From contig CALVDZ010000025.1 of NCBI GenBank assembly GCA_944326445.1, positions 1 to 6,649 of the forward strand: 6,649 nucleotides of DNA, given 5' to 3'. This DNA is from an uncultured Helicobacter sp. (GTDB lineage: Bacteria; Campylobacterota; Campylobacteria; Campylobacterales; Helicobacteraceae). A model generated the notes under the pieces. The model made no database searches. It saw only the letters and a list, made by a program, of their open reading frames with translations, and had not been told where the DNA came from. The position numbers and the translations under genes are program-made. Of the stretch, positions 5,154-6,649 are shown piece after piece; within the stretch, counting starts at the first letter, position 1, and every line of letters begins with the position of its first letter.

Positions 5154-6093
5154 CTAACCCACAAAAAAGCTACAATCCAAAGCCCTCCCCCACCCCATTG
5201 CCTAGGATTTTGCGCGCTTTTTGCGGGCGTGGCGGATAGACTTCTCAAAGTTTTTTAGCCTCACATAGAGCGGGAGTAAGGGCTTACAAAGCCTAAAGAG
5301 CGAGGGCGCATACACTACGCAATAGCGAATGGGATTTGCGCGCATATCTTTGGGGATATGGGCTTTAGTATCGGCAGTCTTGGGATAAGGCGCAGCGGAT
5401 CTTTGGGGAAGTCTATGAGCCCGAGGCTCATACGCACTAGTAGCGGCACAAACGCCCTATAGAGCAGTGCGCTAAGCTCGCCCTCCCTCTCTCGCAAATC
5501 CTCTAAAAACAAAAGAAAACGCTCAAGCATAAGAAAATAACTCGCGAGTTGGTAATACTCCTGCAGCTCCTTGACATCGTCATAGCAGGGGCACATCGCG
5601 CGCAGGTATGGCGGCAGGGTGGCGATTGTGTGCGTCTTGCCAAAGTCATTGATGCTCCCGCCTCGTATGTAGTAGCAATACAAAACCTTTGGCAATATCA
5701 CAATGCGCCTAGCAAGACTAAAGAGATAGAGGCTAAAGAGCGTATCCTCGCTTTTGACGCCATTTAGGAAGCTAAGGTTTCGCGCCCTAAAAACCCAAAG
5801 TCTATGCACACCTGCCACGCGGAAGTGGAGCAAAAGTCTATCCCACGATCTATGGCGCGCCTCGCCCAATCCAGATTGCTAATCACCTCCGCTCTCTCAT
5901 AGCCAAACGCCTGCAAATGCGTCCTAAAGGCTCTAGGCGACACCTCTGCATCAAAAACCGCCTGATACTCAAACCACACCACATCAGCCCCATCGCTCGC
6001 CCGCACGCACTCTAGCAGGCAGTCCTCCACCCAATAATCATCAGAATCCAAAAACATAATGTAGTCGATATGCGGCGGCGTGAGCGCGGAAGT

Positions 6094-6195
6094 ATGGGGG
6101 CTATGGGGATTTTGGAGGTTGTGAGAGCTATGGGAATTGTGGGGGTTTGGGGAGCTTGGGGAATTTTGGGGATTATAAGAGTTGTGCGAGTTTTT
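6094..6195 (-). repeat. Asn/His/Ser/Pro low-complexity insert in the GT2 gene
   Basis: Degenerate short repeats encode NSHNSYNPQNS-like peptide directly before the FLDSDDYW site. The strand bias is extreme: the + strand is rich in G runs and T, and the coding strand in C runs and A. The length of such an insert would be expected to vary between alleles by slippage. Confidence 0.75.
6141..6171 (+). other. G-quadruplex motif
   Basis: Four G runs of 5, 4, 4 and 4 (6141-6145, 6149-6152, 6158-6161, 6168-6171) are separated by loops of 3, 5 and 6 bases, fitting the canonical G3+N1-7 rule. Further G runs at 6096-6100 and 6105-6108 lie nearby. It is on the template strand of the leftward GT2 gene. 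Folding is predicted, not shown. Confidence 0.6.
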
Positions 6196-6303
6196 GGCGT
6201 GTGGGCGCGATACAAACTCGCTATGGGCATAGCACGCCGTGATGCCATAGGCGTTGGGAGTGTGGATTTTTAGCGTGTGTAAGGTTTGTAGTGTGGGTAA
6301 TTG

Positions 6304-6313
6304 CCCCCCCCCC
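6304..6313 (-). repeat. G10 homopolymer in the GT2 coding frame
   Basis: Ten C on + (G10 on the coding strand) encode the Gly-Gly-Gly at about residues 100-102. At this length the upstream linker is in frame with FLDSDDYW; nine or eleven G would put the domain out of frame. Tracts of this kind are the standard slipped-strand phase-variation switch in Campylobacter and Helicobacter surface-glycan genes. Confidence 0.85.
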
Positions 6314-6397
6314 GCAAGTGGATTTGGCGCGCTTGTGTGGGTTGCATTATGCGAGGTGGTGGAATGCGCACGTGCTTTAGCTTCTATGTGCGCTTTA

Positions 6398-6643
6398 GAT
6401 TCTGTATTGTTTGAATCTTGGCTTTGTGTTTGTGAATCTGTGGGGGTGGATTCTGTGAATGCCTTAGATTGTGAATCTGCTTTAGTTTCCCCAAGTTCCA
6501 TATTACTTAGATTCTGTCCTTGCCCATTTTTTAGAATCTCTTTAGATTCTATGCGTGTTACAGAATCTATACGGCTAGATTCTGTAAATGTCTTAGACTC
6601 TGAATCCACGCTAGATTCTGTAGATTCTCTGTTTCTTAGAGTC
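6398..6643 (-). repeat. GANTC repeat cluster inside the right GT2 gene
   Basis: Fifteen GANTC sites lie in about 246 bp, read in frame on the minus strand as ES and DS units. The outer part (6573-6649) is the exact inverse of the left edge, and the inner part shares the FTES(S/T)PTDS unit with the left gene, so the two glycosyltransferase genes carry the same linker family in front of unrelated domains. Confidence 0.88.
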
Positions 6644-6649
6644 GTGTTC
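6573..6649 (-). repeat. Right copy of exact 77-bp terminal inverted repeat
   Basis: This is the exact reverse complement of 1-77. The GT2 reading frame runs through it to the edge without a stop. Confidence 0.97.

Larger units (their letters stand above)
5202..6649 (-). pseudogene. GT2 glycosyltransferase, frameshifted twice and 5'-partial
   Basis: The coding frame is open from the right edge, so the usual GT2 N-terminus (nucleotide-binding half) is outside the window. Numbered from the GTG at 6609, residues 1-75 are an E/D-S linker, the G10 tract follows at ~100, and residues 139-172 are an Asn/His/Ser/Pro insert. The GT-A domain resumes with HIDYIMFLDSDDYW (180-193), where the acidic cluster is the metal-binding DxD-type site. 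The frame stops at 5764, but homologous-looking sequence continues one phase over as RARNLSFLNGVKSEDTLFSL (ED is the expected catalytic acid) to a stop at 5315. A second phase change near 5352-5366 recovers KDMRANPIRYCVVY and a basic tail (FEKSIRHARKKRAKS) ending at 5202. One added base in the T5 run (A5 at 5789-5793 on +) and one near 5360 restore a single frame. It could be a true pseudogene, a variable gene in an off state, or sequencing error. Such enzymes transfer sugars in LPS or capsule assembly. Confidence 0.78.

Noticed and set aside
6070..6273. 67-residue + strand frame rich in Gly, Val and Ile opposite the GT2 insert
   Set aside because: It is the shadow of the low-complexity insert on the opposite strand, with no start signal.

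Overview
The window most resembles an enterohepatic Helicobacter (Campylobacterota). The grounds are glycosyltransferase genes interrupted by Glu/Asp-Ser-Lys-rich low-complexity inserts, a G10 homopolymer inside a glycosyltransferase gene, a bare TATAAT-type -10 box, and a mix of ordinary housekeeping genes with A/T-rich repeat deserts. The genus is my recognition of style, not a database match. Both edges look like assembly breaks: the first 77 bases are exactly the reverse complement of the last 77, and an open reading frame runs off each edge.

Layout. 2-934 (+) is the 3' part of a glycosyltransferase-like gene (GT9/GT-B-like C-terminal domain) behind an E/D-S-rich repeat linker. At about 900 it runs into a 64-residue C-terminal scrap of an FkbM-type methyltransferase (897-1097, +). 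1246-2430 (-) is a complete DHA1/AraJ-type MFS efflux transporter. It is divergent from 2566-3801 (+), a complete ACT-domain threonine ammonia-lyase (ilvA) that starts the isoleucine branch. From 3802 to about 5200 I see no convincing gene. This stretch holds a large stem-loop, two clusters of the AGANTCTA repeat, an 80-nt inverted repeat pair enclosing about 530 bp of consecutive hairpins, and a short relic of the same repeat-coding sequence found in the right-hand gene. 5202-6649 (-) is a GT2 glycosyltransferase with the same linker as the left gene, a G10 tract, an Asn/His/Ser/Pro insert with a G-quadruplex motif on the opposite strand, and two apparent single-base frameshifts.

How it fits together. 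The two metabolic genes are an island between surface-polysaccharide glycosyltransferase genes. The striking signal is a dispersed repeat built on GANTC (usually AGAATCTA or its complement). It forms in-frame linkers in two unrelated glycosyltransferases and also fills the noncoding desert. My inference is that it is a recombination and/or methylation-associated repeat that diversifies surface-glycan genes. The sequence shows the repeats, not the mechanism.
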